A DNA stretch of 64,000 bases from Aeromonas allosaccharophila. Lineage in GTDB: Bacteria > Pseudomonadota > Gammaproteobacteria > Enterobacterales > Aeromonadaceae. The notes under the pieces were generated by a model. That model made no database searches, was not told the origin of the DNA, and saw only the letters and a program-made list of their open reading frames with translations. Position numbers and translations under genes: made by a program. The stretch covers positions 62,001 to 126,000 of the forward strand of contig NZ_CDBR01000023.1 of assembly GCF_000819685.1 (NCBI RefSeq). Direction: 5' to 3'. Positions 54,919 to 63,515 of the stretch are shown in pieces; position 1 is the stretch's first letter; every line of letters begins with the position of its first letter.

Positions 54919-56334
54919 TTACCCCCTGGCCTGAGCGGGCAGTAACCAGCCCAGCAAGCGGCCGGTGCGGCTGGTGGCCGGTTGCCGCAGTGCCTGGATG
55001 CCATCGTCCAGCACCTTGAGGTAGGGCTGGGTGAACGTTATGCCCAACATGTCGAGGGTATGAGGGGAAAACCGATCCGCATCGGCGTGGGTCGGCAGAT
55101 GCACGGTATGCTCCTCGACCCGTCGCAGGTAGCGGTTGTTCTCCTCTGTCAGCTGGGCAGCCAACTCGCGTACCTGCGGCAGGGTGAGTGCTGCCAGGGT
55201 CGCCATATCGATATGGGTTACCGGAATGGATTCGGCGGATGGCAGGTGTTTTCCATCCAGTTCTGCCTGCAGATTGGCGGCCGATCTGGTCAGCTTTGCC
55301 AGGATTTGGCAGGCAGGTCGGTTGCCCAGCTGGCGGGTGATCTCCTTTTCCAGATTGAGATGTTCTTCCGCCTCGAGGCGGCGTAGCTGTTCCGCCTGCC
55401 GTTGTGCCAGCGCCGGATCTGCCGTTTTTGCTTGGGGGTCAGTGCGCTCGGCTGTGGATGGGGTGGCAACGGCTGCTGGCGGCAGTGGTTCGGCTCGCAC
55501 CGTGAAGCTGAACGCCAGTATGCCTTCGAGTTTGAAGTGGCGGCCCAGCATGCCTGCCCGTCCGCTCTCTTGGGCGAAGGCGTGATAGAGCGCACCATGG
55601 CTATGACCGGCCAGCAGGCGGTTCATCACGTTTGCAATCTCCTCCTTGCGGGAGGGAAGGGCGTTGATCTTGACCTGTGCGCCGTCGGGCGTGTCGAGCA
55701 AGCCAAGATAGCGGCCGATCTCGGGTTGTTGCAGGTAGTCGCGCAGATACGCCGTATGGCGCTCACGCTTGGCCGGGTTGGCATCCAGATAGTGCTGCAA
55801 CACCTGTTTCAGCTCCAGCGCCAGTTGCCGCAGTTCGGTTTCTTCCAAGGATCTCGGCGGAAGGGGCTGACTGCGTAATTGGCAGGATTTGCTGCCAAAG
55901 GATCCCTTGAGGGTGACATAGCGTCCGATCTCACCGGCAGGATCCTTGACCAGCGCGTTGGTGAGCGCCTTGCCATCCGGCAGTTTTTTCAGCCGGTTGA
56001 GCAGGGTGACCAGATGGGTCAGGGGATCTGCGGTCGCCAGCGTCGGCTTGCCGAGTTCATTGCGCATCTGTCCGGCTCTCAGCAAGTCATCGAGTGCGGT
56101 TTGCTGTTCGGGGTGGTGTTGCACATAGACAGAGAGCCCCTTGCGCAGTTCGCGATTCAACTGCTGCTGGCTATCGGGGGCCAGCGCTGGCGGGGTCGGC
56201 AGCGCCAGTTCGGGGCGATCGGTGGTAGGTGCGGTCAGGTTGCGACACGCGTTCACAAAGCGACTGCCGGGATTGCTCCGGGGGCGGGAGGGCGTTGCGA
56301 CAGTCGCGAGTGGGGCGGTGGGGTCGATTTTCAT
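54919..56334 (-). CDS. Putative type III secretion effector, C-terminus replaced by IS end
   Basis: 471 residues as it stands; the last Gly and the TAA stop come from the insertion sequence end. The N-terminal 60 residues are disordered and Ser/Thr/Pro-rich, as in type III secretion signals. The body is helical with two similar-looking segments (LGKPTLATADPLTHLVTLLNRL... and a later NVMNRLLAGHSHGALYHAF...) and a coiled region around 300-330 (ALAQRQAEQLRRLEAEEHLNLEKEI). No catalytic motif was recognised. Strong ribosome binding site (aaggag). It starts 14 bases after the chaperone-like gene, the classic chaperone-effector arrangement. The unbroken gene would encode about 559 residues. The effector role is inference. 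Confidence 0.6.
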   Translation of the reverse strand: MKIDPTAPLATVATPSRPRSNPGSRFVNACRNLTAPTTDRPELALPTPPALAPDSQQQLNRELRKGLSVYVQHHPEQQTALDDLLRAGQMRNELGKPTLATADPLTHLVTLLNRLKKLPDGKALTNALVKDPAGEIGRYVTLKGSFGSKSCQLRSQPLPPRSLEETELRQLALELKQVLQHYLDANPAKRERHTAYLRDYLQQPEIGRYLGLLDTPDGAQVKINALPSRKEEIANVMNRLLAGHSHGALYHAFAQESGRAGMLGRHFKLEGILAFSFTVRAEPLPPAAVATPSTAERTDPQAKTADPALAQRQAEQLRRLEAEEHLNLEKEITRQLGNRPACQILAKLTRSAANLQAELDGKHLPSAESIPVTHIDMATLAALTLPQVRELAAQLTEENNRYLRRVEEHTVHLPTHADADRFSPHTLDMLGITFTQPYLKVLDDGIQALRQPATSRTGRLLGWLLPAQARG

Positions 56335-56348
56335 GGTGGGCTCCTTGC

Positions 56349-56759
56349 TTACTGCGGCTCTGCGTAGAGTCGGGGCGTGAGGTCGTGGGCCAGTTCGGCA
56401 AGCTGACCCATCAGGTTGTCGAGCAAGGGTTCATCGCAGTGGGCGAGAAAAATCTGGGCGTAGAGGGTGAGGGTGGGTAGATCCCCCTCCAGTCCAAGCC
56501 AGGTACCGCCCATCCGGTTGACCTCGCTATTGAGGCTTAGCCAGTGCTGCAGGTTGGCGGGGGTCAGGCTATTGGCATCCAGCTGGCCTGTCATCGGGGT
56601 GGTGATGAGCAGCACGCTCTCATCGGGATCGACCTCCAGCCACCACTCCCTGTCCTGCTGGTCGAGCAATAGAAACATCCGGTTTTTCCCATCCGGAGCA
56701 GCGGTAGCCTGCGTACCGGAGAGGCGTGCGATCCAGTGATAAGCATGGTGGTGTGACAT
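56349..56759 (-). CDS. CesT-like type III secretion chaperone
   Basis: A 136-residue acidic protein. The order of elements fits class I secretion chaperones: an N-terminal helix, MFLLLDQQDREWWLEVDPDESVLLITTPM (paired strands), LTPANLQHWLSLNSEVNRMGGTWLGLEGDLPTLTLYAQI (helix then strands with the Gly-rich turn) and an amphipathic C-terminal helix (DEPLLDNLMGQLAELAHDL). Such chaperones bind the N-terminal region of one effector usually encoded next to them. Ribosome binding site aagggga. The partner gene follows 14 bases downstream and is interrupted by an IS. No other secretion gene is in the window. Confidence 0.72.
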   Translation of the reverse strand: MSHHHAYHWIARLSGTQATAAPDGKNRMFLLLDQQDREWWLEVDPDESVLLITTPMTGQLDANSLTPANLQHWLSLNSEVNRMGGTWLGLEGDLPTLTLYAQIFLAHCDEPLLDNLMGQLAELAHDLTPRLYAEPQ

Positions 56760-56899
56760 GGTGTGCTATCCCCTTGGCAAGGTGTCGGGAAGAGTATTCC
56801 ATGGCGAGGCGGCGCTATCTGTCAGTGCTGGCCGCGATTATGGCGGGAAAGGACGAACGGCAGCCCCGTTGACGGGGCTGCCGCAGGCAAGGAGGGGCG

Positions 56900-58096
56900 T
56901 CAGGCGGCGGCTCTGATGGCCAGTTCCGGGCGGCGGGAGAAGCAGCGGGCGAGCAGCAGCATGGTGGCCACGCCTATGGTGCCCAGCACCAGCCAGGGGA
57001 GGGCCGGTTGCCCCTGTTGCAGCGAGAAGTCATAGAGAGAACCGCCGCCCACGTAGCCGGTCATGCCGCCCAGTGCCAGCCCAAGGCGGCTGAAGCCCAT
57101 GTAGCTGCCACGGGCATTGGGGTTGGCGAGCTTGGTCATCAGGGTCTCCCGCGCCGGTTCGCAGATGATGATCCCCAGATAGAAGCAGGCCAACAGCACG
57201 AAGATGCCGGAGAGGGTGCTGACAAACGCAACCAGCCCAATCCCCACCGTCATCAGCAGGATACCCGCCATCAGTCGGCTCTCCAGCCGGTAGCGTCGTT
57301 CACTGAAGCGGGCGATGGGGTAGAGCAGCGCCAGCGACAGCGCCGTCTCGAGGCTGTACATCCAGCCCACCGCCGTGGTTGTGCCCGCCAGTTGCTTGAC
57401 CAGAATGGGGAAAATCAGCATCACCTGCACCCACAGCATGTAGTAACCGCTCAGGATCAGCACCAGCCGACAGAAGGCGCGATCCGCCAGTACCTGCCCC
57501 ATCCCTTCCCGCATCGGCGTCGGTTTGACCGAGAGGCGATAGGCGGGCAGCAGGGTCCAGTTGCAGAGCGCCGCCAGAGTGAAGAGCCCGGCGCCCAGCA
57601 GGCAGACGTAGGTGAAGTCGAAACGCAGCAGCCAGCTGCCGAGCAGGGCACCGGTGACGGCTCCCGCGCTCTCCAGCATCATCAGCAGGGAGATAAAGCG
57701 GCCCCGCTCATGGGGACGGGTAAATTTGATCACCAGTGCGGCCCGTGGCGGGTCAAACAGGCAGCCACCCAGGCCCGAGAGAAAACAGGAGAAGATCAGC
57801 ATGGCGCCGCTGTCGGCCCAGGCCAGGGTGGCGAACCCGACGGCGCGCAACAGCATGCCGGTGACGATGAGCGGGCGGGCGCCGAAACGGTCGGCCAGCG
57901 AGCCGCCGAAGATCCCCAGCCCCTGCTGGGTCAGCTGGCGCAGGCCGAGGGCCAGCCCCACCAGACCCGCCGCCCAGCCGAGTTGATCGACGAAGCGCAG
58001 GCTGATCATCGGCATCACCACAAAGAAACCCAGGATCACCAGTGTGGTATCCAGCGCCAGAAACCAGCGTCCCCAAAACCTCGCCCTATCGACCAT
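56900..58096 (-). CDS. mdtH: MFS multidrug transporter MdtH
   Basis: A 398-residue 12-helix major facilitator. The sequence tracks E. coli MdtH closely: [59 protein letters not shown] (motif A), [23 protein letters not shown] and [17 protein letters not shown]. MdtH is associated with quinolone export. It is divergent from a LysR gene, with an inverted repeat between them; rimL/rimJ-type genes lie nearby, as in E. coli (rimJ-mdtH). Confidence 0.94.
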   Translation of the reverse strand: MVDRARFWGRWFLALDTTLVILGFFVVMPMISLRFVDQLGWAAGLVGLALGLRQLTQQGLGIFGGSLADRFGARPLIVTGMLLRAVGFATLAWADSGAMLIFSCFLSGLGGCLFDPPRAALVIKFTRPHERGRFISLLMMLESAGAVTGALLGSWLLRFDFTYVCLLGAGLFTLAALCNWTLLPAYRLSVKPTPMREGMGQVLADRAFCRLVLILSGYYMLWVQVMLIFPILVKQLAGTTTAVGWMYSLETALSLALLYPIARFSERRYRLESRLMAGILLMTVGIGLVAFVSTLSGIFVLLACFYLGIIICEPARETLMTKLANPNARGSYMGFSRLGLALGGMTGYVGGGSLYDFSLQQGQPALPWLVLGTIGVATMLLLARCFSRRPELAIRAAA

Positions 58097-58141
58097 AACA
58101 CCCTCTCACTCATAGATAACTTCATTCTGGAGAGGGTTTAG

Positions 58142-58170
58142 ATATAGTGGTAGACGACAACTACCTATAT
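58142..58170. promoter_or_regulatory. Inverted repeat between mdtH and the LysR gene
   Basis: GGTAG-ACGACAA-CTACC with flanking ATATAG and TATAT gives a long near-palindrome of LysR-operator style. It lies about 20 bases upstream of the LysR start at 58189 and 46 bases from the mdtH start. Confidence 0.6.
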
Positions 58171-58188
58171 TTCATATCAGGATTATTT

Positions 58189-59085
58189 ATGTCTATGGAT
58201 CTGGACGATCTGCAACTGCTGCTGGATGTCGCCGAGCTGGGCAGTTTCAGTCAGGCGGCGGCCATTCGTGGCTGGTCGCAGCCGCTGGTGAGCCAGCGCA
58301 TAGCTCAGCTCGAACTCAGTCTCGGTGCGCCGCTGTTTCAGCGCCATCGGCGCGGGGTGACGCCGACCCGTGCCTGCGAGCAGTTTCTGCCATCAGCCCG
58401 TTCGGCACTGGCCACCCTGAGTGAGGGACGGTTGGCACTGCAGGGGGCGCCAGCCTTGCCTTGCATCCGTCTTGCCAGCCTGCCCTCTCTGACGGCTGTG
58501 GTATTCGGTTCCTTGTTGATGGAGCTGGTGGATGAGCCCTTCGAGATCCGCTGCACCACGGATCACTCCGGGGTCATCATGCAGGAGTTGCTGACCGGGG
58601 TGACCGATATCGGCTTTGTGCTCAAGTGTCCACCGGTGGCAGGCCTGCAGATGGAGCTGCTCTGCTGCTCCCCCATCATTGCCATCGCCTCGCCGCTGCA
58701 TCCGTTGGCGGGATGCCATGGCCTGACCCTGCAGGATATCGCCGACCAGCGGCTGGCACCTCAGGTGTGGGGGCCAGGGTGTGACGTCTTTATCCAGCAG
58801 TTGCGACGGCTGCGGCGGGCGGCCAGCCCATTGCATGCGGTACAGCCCGCCAGTGCGGCGCGGGATCTGGCGCTGGAGCACGGGTTTATCACCCTGATGC
58901 CGGAGCTGGCCATCAAGCGGGATCTGGAGGTGGGGCGGCTGGTCAGGCTCGATGTGCGCAATCTGCCGCAGGAGCATTGGGATGTGATGATGGCGTGGCG
59001 CGGTGGCAAGCGGCCCAATCCGGCACGCGAAGCGGTGCTCGCCACCGCCCGCACACTGGCGAAACGGTGGCGCAACGAGGGGTGA
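58189..59085 (+). CDS. LysR-family transcriptional regulator
   Basis: A 298-residue regulator with an N-terminal winged helix (LLLDVAELGSFSQAAAIRGWSQPLVSQRIAQLELSLGAPLFQRHRRGVTPT) and a C-terminal substrate-binding-like domain (from about residue 85). The ATG at 58189 follows agga. Divergent orientation and the shared intergenic palindrome suggest it controls itself and mdtH. The inducer is unknown. Confidence 0.92.
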   Translation: MSMDLDDLQLLLDVAELGSFSQAAAIRGWSQPLVSQRIAQLELSLGAPLFQRHRRGVTPTRACEQFLPSARSALATLSEGRLALQGAPALPCIRLASLPSLTAVVFGSLLMELVDEPFEIRCTTDHSGVIMQELLTGVTDIGFVLKCPPVAGLQMELLCCSPIIAIASPLHPLAGCHGLTLQDIADQRLAPQVWGPGCDVFIQQLRRLRRAASPLHAVQPASAARDLALEHGFITLMPELAIKRDLEVGRLVRLDVRNLPQEHWDVMMAWRGGKRPNPAREAVLATARTLAKRWRNEG

Positions 59086-59192
59086 ATGGGAAGAGGGGGG
59101 CAGCAGTGTAAAAGGGTTGGCGCGGCCAGTGGCGATTGGCTACATTGGGTGGCTGCTTCGCTATTTGATCACTGATTTGAAAGGAGAATCCC

Positions 59193-59747
59193 ATGTTTTC
59201 ATGGCAGTTGGACGACGAGCTTGCGCTGCTCTTCTTGCAGCCCGATATGGCGAGCGAACTGTTTGCCCTCTGCAATGACAACCGGGAGTACCTTTCCCAA
59301 TGGCTGCCCTGGCCGCCACTGATCCAGCGCCCCGTCGACAGTGCCCTCTTCATTCGCAGTGCCATCGAGAAGTTCGCCCGCGGCGAGGGGCTCACCACTG
59401 CCATCGAGTATCAGGGGGAGGTGGTGGGGGTTATCGGTTACAACAGCATCGATCACGACCTTGGCAAGGTGGTCATCGGTTACTGGCTGGCGGAGCGCTG
59501 GCAGGGCAATGGGATCATTACCCGGGCTTGTCATGCGTTGATCCATCACGCCTTTGAGGAGATGGGGATGGAGAAGGTGGAGATCACTGCCGCCACCGAT
59601 AATGAGCCCAGCAGAGCCGTTTGTGAACGGCTCGGGATGCAGCAGGAGGGGGTGACCCGGCGCGCTGAGCGGCTGGGCAACCGGATTGTGGACCATGCCC
59701 ACTACAGCCTGCTGCGCGACGAGTGGCTAAGACAGAGGGAGTCCTGA
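59193..59747 (+). CDS. RimL/RimJ-type GNAT acetyltransferase
   Basis: A 184-residue GNAT protein: LALLFLQPDMASELFALCNDNREYLSQWLPW, VVIGYWLAERWQGNGIITRAC (acetyl-CoA motif A), and CERLGMQQEGVTRRAERLGNRIVDHAHYSLLRDEW, the pattern of RimL-like ribosomal protein acetyltransferases. Ribosome binding site aaaggag. Its stop (TGA) overlaps the ATG of the next acetyltransferase gene, so the two are coupled. Confidence 0.88.
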   Translation: MFSWQLDDELALLFLQPDMASELFALCNDNREYLSQWLPWPPLIQRPVDSALFIRSAIEKFARGEGLTTAIEYQGEVVGVIGYNSIDHDLGKVVIGYWLAERWQGNGIITRACHALIHHAFEEMGMEKVEITAATDNEPSRAVCERLGMQQEGVTRRAERLGNRIVDHAHYSLLRDEWLRQRES

Positions 59748-60298
59748 TGGCACTGCCGCATATCAAGACGGCCCGAACCCATCTGACCATATTGTCGCCG
59801 GATCACGCCCCCATGATGCTCGACTTCTACCGGCGCAACCGCGCCCATCTCGCCCCCTGGGAGCCGTTGCGTGACGAGCACTTTTACACCCTCTCTTACT
59901 GGCATGCCCGGTTGCAGGACAGTTACAGCCAGTTCTTCAACGGCACCGGCGTCAATCTGGTGGCGCTGGATCCGGCTGGTGAGCGGGTGATCGCCACCTG
60001 CAATTTCAGCAATATCCTGATGGGGGTCTTCAAGGCCTGTCATCTGGGCTATGCCATCGACCAGCAGCATCAGGGGCAGGGGGTGATGCGAGAGGCGTTG
60101 TCTGCCGCCATCGACTACCTGTTTCGGGAGCACGACCTGCATCGCATCATGGCTTGCTACATGCCTGCCAATCAGCGTAGTGGCGCCCTGCTGGATCGGC
60201 TCGGTTTCAAGCGGGAGGGATTCGCGCGGGAGTATCTGATGATCAATGGCCGCTGGGAGGATCACATCCTCACCTCGCTGATTAATCCGGCCCCCTGA
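59747..60298 (+). CDS. rimJ: Ribosomal protein S5-alanine N-acetyltransferase (RimJ-like)
   Basis: A 183-residue GNAT enzyme. It has YRRNRAHLAPWEPLRDEHFYTLSYW, NFSNILMGVFKACHLGYAIDQQHQGQGVMREAL (motif A) and CYMPANQRSGALLDRLGFKREGFAREYLMINGRWEDHILTSL, close to E. coli RimJ. RimJ acetylates the N-terminal Ala of S5. It overlaps the previous gene by one base (TGATG). Proximity to mdtH mirrors E. coli. A terminator follows. Confidence 0.9.
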   Translation: MALPHIKTARTHLTILSPDHAPMMLDFYRRNRAHLAPWEPLRDEHFYTLSYWHARLQDSYSQFFNGTGVNLVALDPAGERVIATCNFSNILMGVFKACHLGYAIDQQHQGQGVMREALSAAIDYLFREHDLHRIMACYMPANQRSGALLDRLGFKREGFAREYLMINGRWEDHILTSLINPAP

Positions 60299-60310
60299 GC
60301 GACAGATAAA

Positions 60311-60344
60311 AAAACGGGCCCGAAGTTGCCTTCGGACCCGTCTT
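60311..60344. terminator. Terminator hairpin between rimJ and the small lipoprotein gene
   Basis: ACGGGCCCGAAG and CTTCGGACCCGT pair around TTGC with one mismatch. A-rich on the left and tctt on the right, serving the convergent genes. Confidence 0.85.
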
Positions 60345-60360
60345 CGAATGAGGTACAGGC

Positions 60361-60609
60361 TTAGTTGGCCTTGGCATCGCTCACTGCAGCTTCAACCTTG
60401 GTAGCCACTTCGTCAGCAGCTTTCTCAACGGTTGCAGTCGCTTCGGAGGTGGCCTTCTCTACGGTAGAGGTGGCTTCGCTAGCGGCTTTTTCTACAGTTG
60501 CAGCAACTTCGGCGGCCGGAGCAGCAGCAGGCGCGGCAGCTTTTTCTTCTTTCTGACCGCAAGCGGTCAACATCAGACCCAGGATACCGGCTACCAGTAC
60601 TTTGTTCAT
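60361..60609 (-). CDS. Small Ala-rich lipoprotein with 11-residue repeats
   Basis: An 82-residue protein. The lipobox LTAC follows a standard signal (NKVLVAGILGLMLTAC), so it is lipid-anchored. After a Lys/Ala/Pro linker come about four tandem 11-residue repeats based on TVEKAASEATS (then TVEKATSEATA, TVEKAADEVAT, KVEAAVSDAKA). These predict a long amphipathic helix like that of Lpp or apolipoprotein/LEA-type repeats. The ATG at 60609 is set by gaggg 8 bases upstream. Function unknown; an envelope spacer is possible. Confidence 0.75.
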   Translation of the reverse strand: MNKVLVAGILGLMLTACGQKEEKAAAPAAAPAAEVAATVEKAASEATSTVEKATSEATATVEKAADEVATKVEAAVSDAKAN

Positions 60610-60918
60610 GTGCATACCCTCAAAAAAAGATGGAGAGATGGTCTGTGCAACCATCACAGCGCCCACCGTTGCCCGGTATTGAAACAAGAAGCCGGGAGGC
60701 AGCAGGCGGGCGCAATATAGCCCCATTAGTTGCCGATGAAAACGGATATCACAATAACATTTTTTCGTGCCGTGGATGAAAAGCACTACTGCAACGACTG
60801 ATATCAATACAAGATGCGCTCAAATGGCGCAATCTGCACAACAAATGACCACATTTGTGTTGTCTCTTGGCAGTTTAACAAGATTTACTCTGGGTAAAAG
60901 AGGCCGATGGCCAGCGCC
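60610..60918. other. Gap of about 310 bases upstream of the lipoprotein gene, no gene seen
   Basis: AT-richer than the surroundings and presumably the promoter region of the lipoprotein. One imperfect dyad, acaacAAATG-acca-CATTTgtgttgt (about 60838-60863), is visible. No credible ORF was found. Confidence 0.5.
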
Positions 60919-61980
60919 TTAGTCAGACAGCTTCTGACAGGGCAGCCGTTTTCCCTCAAGGTGGCTCTGACGGGCGAGATCCAGCAGTGCCATCACCGCC
61001 AGCGCTTCGCATGCGGGCACCGGGTTGCTTCCTTCGCCCTTGATGGTGGCGCAGACACCGCGATAGTAGGCGCCATAATCGCCCGCTTCACCCACCACGC
61101 TCTGCTGCTGTAACTGACCCTCCACGATCCGGCTGAGCTGACCGGGCTCCCCATCCACGCCCCAATCCGCCGCCGGTGGTCGCTTGCCCAGCTTGAGCTG
61201 CTCTTCCTGCACATCCATACCGAATTTCACGAACGAGCCCTGGCTGCCGTGGACGATGAAACGCGGCATGGTGGCCGAGACCAGACAGCTGCCGTGCAGA
61301 ACGACCCGCAGCTCGCCACGCCGTTCACCATAGCCCAGCACTACGTGGAAGTAGTCGTCCGCCAGTGCGCCGGGGCGCTGCTCGGCCAGATCGGCCTGCA
61401 GCCAGTCCGGCTGACCAAACAGCTGCAGCGCCTGATCCAGTACGTGGGGGCCGAGATCGAACCAGAGGCCGGAGCCCGGGCCACCCGCTTCGCGCCAGCG
61501 CTGGCGCACCTCGGGGCGATAGCGATCGAAGTGGGATTCGAACTGGGCGATCTGCCCCAGAGTCCCCTCGGCAATCAAACTGCGCACGGTGAGAAAATCC
61601 CCGTCCCAGCGGCGGTTGTGGAAGATGCTGAGCAGTCGATGCTGTTTTTCGGCCAGCTCGACCAGTGCTTGCGCCTCGGCCAGATCCAGTGCAAACGGCT
61701 TGTCGATCACCACATGCTTGCCTGCCAGCAGCGCCTGGCGGGCGAGGGGGGCATGGGTGTCGTTGGGGGTGGCGATCACCACCAGATCGACGGTCTCATC
61801 GCTCAGCACCTGTTCCAGCGAACCGACCCGGCTGCCGGGCAGATCGGCCTGCACCTTGGCGGCATCGCGGCTCACCACCCAGCTCAGGGACAAGCCTGGC
61901 GTGGTGGAGAGAAAGGGGGCGTGGAAGGTCTTGCCTGCAAAGCCATAGCCCACCAGGGCTGCGTTGAGAGTGTGGCTCAT
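60919..61980 (-). CDS. Gfo/Idh/MocA-family NAD(P)-dependent oxidoreductase
   Basis: A 353-residue protein. The N-terminal Rossmann fold has AALVGYGFAGKTFHAPFL (GxGxxG-type) and DLVVIATPNDTHAPLARQALLAGKHVVIDKPFAL with the signature DKP. The C-terminal domain includes FHNRRWDGDFLTVRSLI and GLWFDLGPHVLDQALQLFG with the conserved Asp/His. It resembles E. coli YdgJ. The substrate is probably a sugar or polyol derivative. The start at 61980 follows ggaga; the longer frame to 62100 was rejected. Confidence 0.9.
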   Translation of the reverse strand: MSHTLNAALVGYGFAGKTFHAPFLSTTPGLSLSWVVSRDAAKVQADLPGSRVGSLEQVLSDETVDLVVIATPNDTHAPLARQALLAGKHVVIDKPFALDLAEAQALVELAEKQHRLLSIFHNRRWDGDFLTVRSLIAEGTLGQIAQFESHFDRYRPEVRQRWREAGGPGSGLWFDLGPHVLDQALQLFGQPDWLQADLAEQRPGALADDYFHVVLGYGERRGELRVVLHGSCLVSATMPRFIVHGSQGSFVKFGMDVQEEQLKLGKRPPAADWGVDGEPGQLSRIVEGQLQQQSVVGEAGDYGAYYRGVCATIKGEGSNPVPACEALAVMALLDLARQSHLEGKRLPCQKLSD

Positions 61981-62071
61981 CGGGAGTTCTCCGCTGACAT
62001 CGAGTGAGTGGGGTTGCCATCGCAGCCGGGCTGCCGGATGGCCATACGCTGTAAAGGCGATACAAACGAGA

Positions 62072-62090
62072 AGGGGGCCGATGGCCCCCT
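62072..62090 (-). terminator. Hairpin between the Bcr/CflA gene and the oxidoreductase gene
   Basis: AGGGGGCC-GAT-GGCCCCCT. On the minus strand it is followed by tctcgtttgt, weakly T-rich. Confidence 0.65.
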
Positions 62091-62113
62091 GAGTGTGCAT
62101 CAGAGCACAAGAT

Positions 62114-63277
62114 TTATTGCAAACACAAGCGGCGGCCGCGACGGGTCATCAGCATCACCAGGGGCGGCAGCAGCAACCACATATGCAGAGCCAGCTGGCT
62201 CAGCGGGTCGTGCATCAGGGCGCCGGTCAGGCCAACCAGGGCGCCTGAGCCGCTCATCTGGAACAGGCCGAGCAGGGCGGCGGCCGTACCGGCGCAGTGG
62301 CCGAACGGTGCCAGCGCCATCCCGGCGGCCGAGCCCAGGATCATGGCAAAGCCGATGCTGGAGAGGAATACCGGCCCCATCATCGCCAGCGGATGTTCGA
62401 TGTGCATGGCCAAAGTCAGGGTGATGGCCGAAAGCATCAACACCAGCAGGCCGATGCGAAGGGTGCGTCTTGGCCCCACCTTGGCGATAAAGCGCGGCGC
62501 CATAAAGCAGGCCAGGATGTTGAGGGCGGCGTTGGCGGTAAACCAGTAGCTAAAGCCGCTCATATCCAGCCCCAGCTTCACCATCAGCTGTACCGGTGCG
62601 GCGGTGACATAAGCGAGGATCACCGCCATCGCCAGCATGCACAGCGCCGCGTTGAACAGGAAGCTGGGGGAGCGCAGCACCGGGCTGTAGCGAGACCAGC
62701 TGATGAGGGCCCCTTCGCTGCGGGTCTCCTCCGGGCGGGTCTCCGGCATCCGCCACATCAGCCAGCTGCCGACGATGAGCGCATAACCGGCCATAAACCA
62801 GAAGTTGGCAGACCAGCCTGCCTTGGCGGTGAGCCAGCCACCGAGCAGGGGGGCCAGCGCAGGAATAAAGCAGATGGCGCCATTGAGATAGGAGATCATC
62901 TGACCGCTCTTTTTCGGGCCGTAGCTGTCACGTACCACCGAGAAGGCGGCGACCGAGGTGGCGCAGGCGCCGAAGCCCTGCAGCACTCGCGCCAGCATCA
63001 ATTCGCCGAGGCTGGCGGCAAAACCGGCCCCCAGCGCGCTCAGGCCGTAGAGCAGCACGCCGCCCAGCGCGATGGGCTTGCGACCGTAGCGATCGGCCAG
63101 CGGTCCGACTAGCAGTTGCCCCAGCCCCATGCTGAACAGGAACCAGGTGATGGTGCCCTGCATCAGAGTTACTTCGGCGCCCAGCTGCTCGGCCATCTGC
63201 GGAATGGCGGGCAGGTAGATGTCGATAGCCAGCGGACTGAACAGCACCAGTAGTACGAGCAAAAGTATCAATGGCAT
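62114..63277 (-). CDS. Bcr/CflA-family drug efflux transporter
   Basis: A 387-residue 12-helix MFS exporter. It begins with FSPLAIDIYLPAIPQMAEQLG, then the motif A GQLLVGPLADRYGRKPIALGG, ARVLQGFGACATSVAAFSVVRD and the Bcr-typical motif C-like ALAPLLGGWL. Members export bicyclomycin, sulfonamides or related compounds. It is likely co-directional with the oxidoreductase but separated by a hairpin. Confidence 0.9.
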   Translation of the reverse strand: MPLILLLVLLVLFSPLAIDIYLPAIPQMAEQLGAEVTLMQGTITWFLFSMGLGQLLVGPLADRYGRKPIALGGVLLYGLSALGAGFAASLGELMLARVLQGFGACATSVAAFSVVRDSYGPKKSGQMISYLNGAICFIPALAPLLGGWLTAKAGWSANFWFMAGYALIVGSWLMWRMPETRPEETRSEGALISWSRYSPVLRSPSFLFNAALCMLAMAVILAYVTAAPVQLMVKLGLDMSGFSYWFTANAALNILACFMAPRFIAKVGPRRTLRIGLLVLMLSAITLTLAMHIEHPLAMMGPVFLSSIGFAMILGSAAGMALAPFGHCAGTAAALLGLFQMSGSGALVGLTGALMHDPLSQLALHMWLLLPPLVMLMTRRGRRLCLQ

Positions 63278-63515
63278 CTGTCACCTCTTTAGTCAGCCAG
63301 GTTAATGAATTGGGGCGCGAGTCTACTGACTCACAGTAATGAATAGAAATGGTATTTAATCACTTTGGTTATTCCATTATGGAAACATGTATTAAAAAGC
63401 TGGTTATTCGATGGCGGCAAATCCCCCGTAACCCCATCACAGCGGGTGTAATTGACGCTTTTACTAAACGCTTGCGCCGCATAGAATGCGCAGATTATTT
63501 TTGCGGAGGTGCTCG

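Larger units (their letters stand above)
53726..54923 (+). mobile_element. IS3-family insertion sequence (IS407-like), 1198 bp
   Basis: The terminal inverted repeats begin GGTAATCCCCCC on the left and end GGGGGGATTACC on the right: 12 bases perfect, and about 37 bases imperfect, including the inner GGGG and AAGTAGA matches. Target duplication CCCT is found at 53722-53725 and 54924-54927; 4-bp duplications are usual for the IS407 subgroup. Two overlapping ORFs (orfA, orfB) with an A6G slippery site give the DDE transposase. Both ORFs and both ends look intact, so the insertion is probably recent and the element possibly active. Confidence 0.93.

Noticed and set aside
54919..56334. Identity of the effector-like gene with Ati2 or AexT
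   Set aside because: No inositol-phosphatase or ADP-ribosyltransferase/GAP motifs could be seen; only the chaperone-plus-effector arrangement is similar.
57008..58141. A 377-codon plus-strand ORF opposite mdtH
   Set aside because: Gln/His-rich shadow; mdtH on the minus strand matches a known transporter over its full length.
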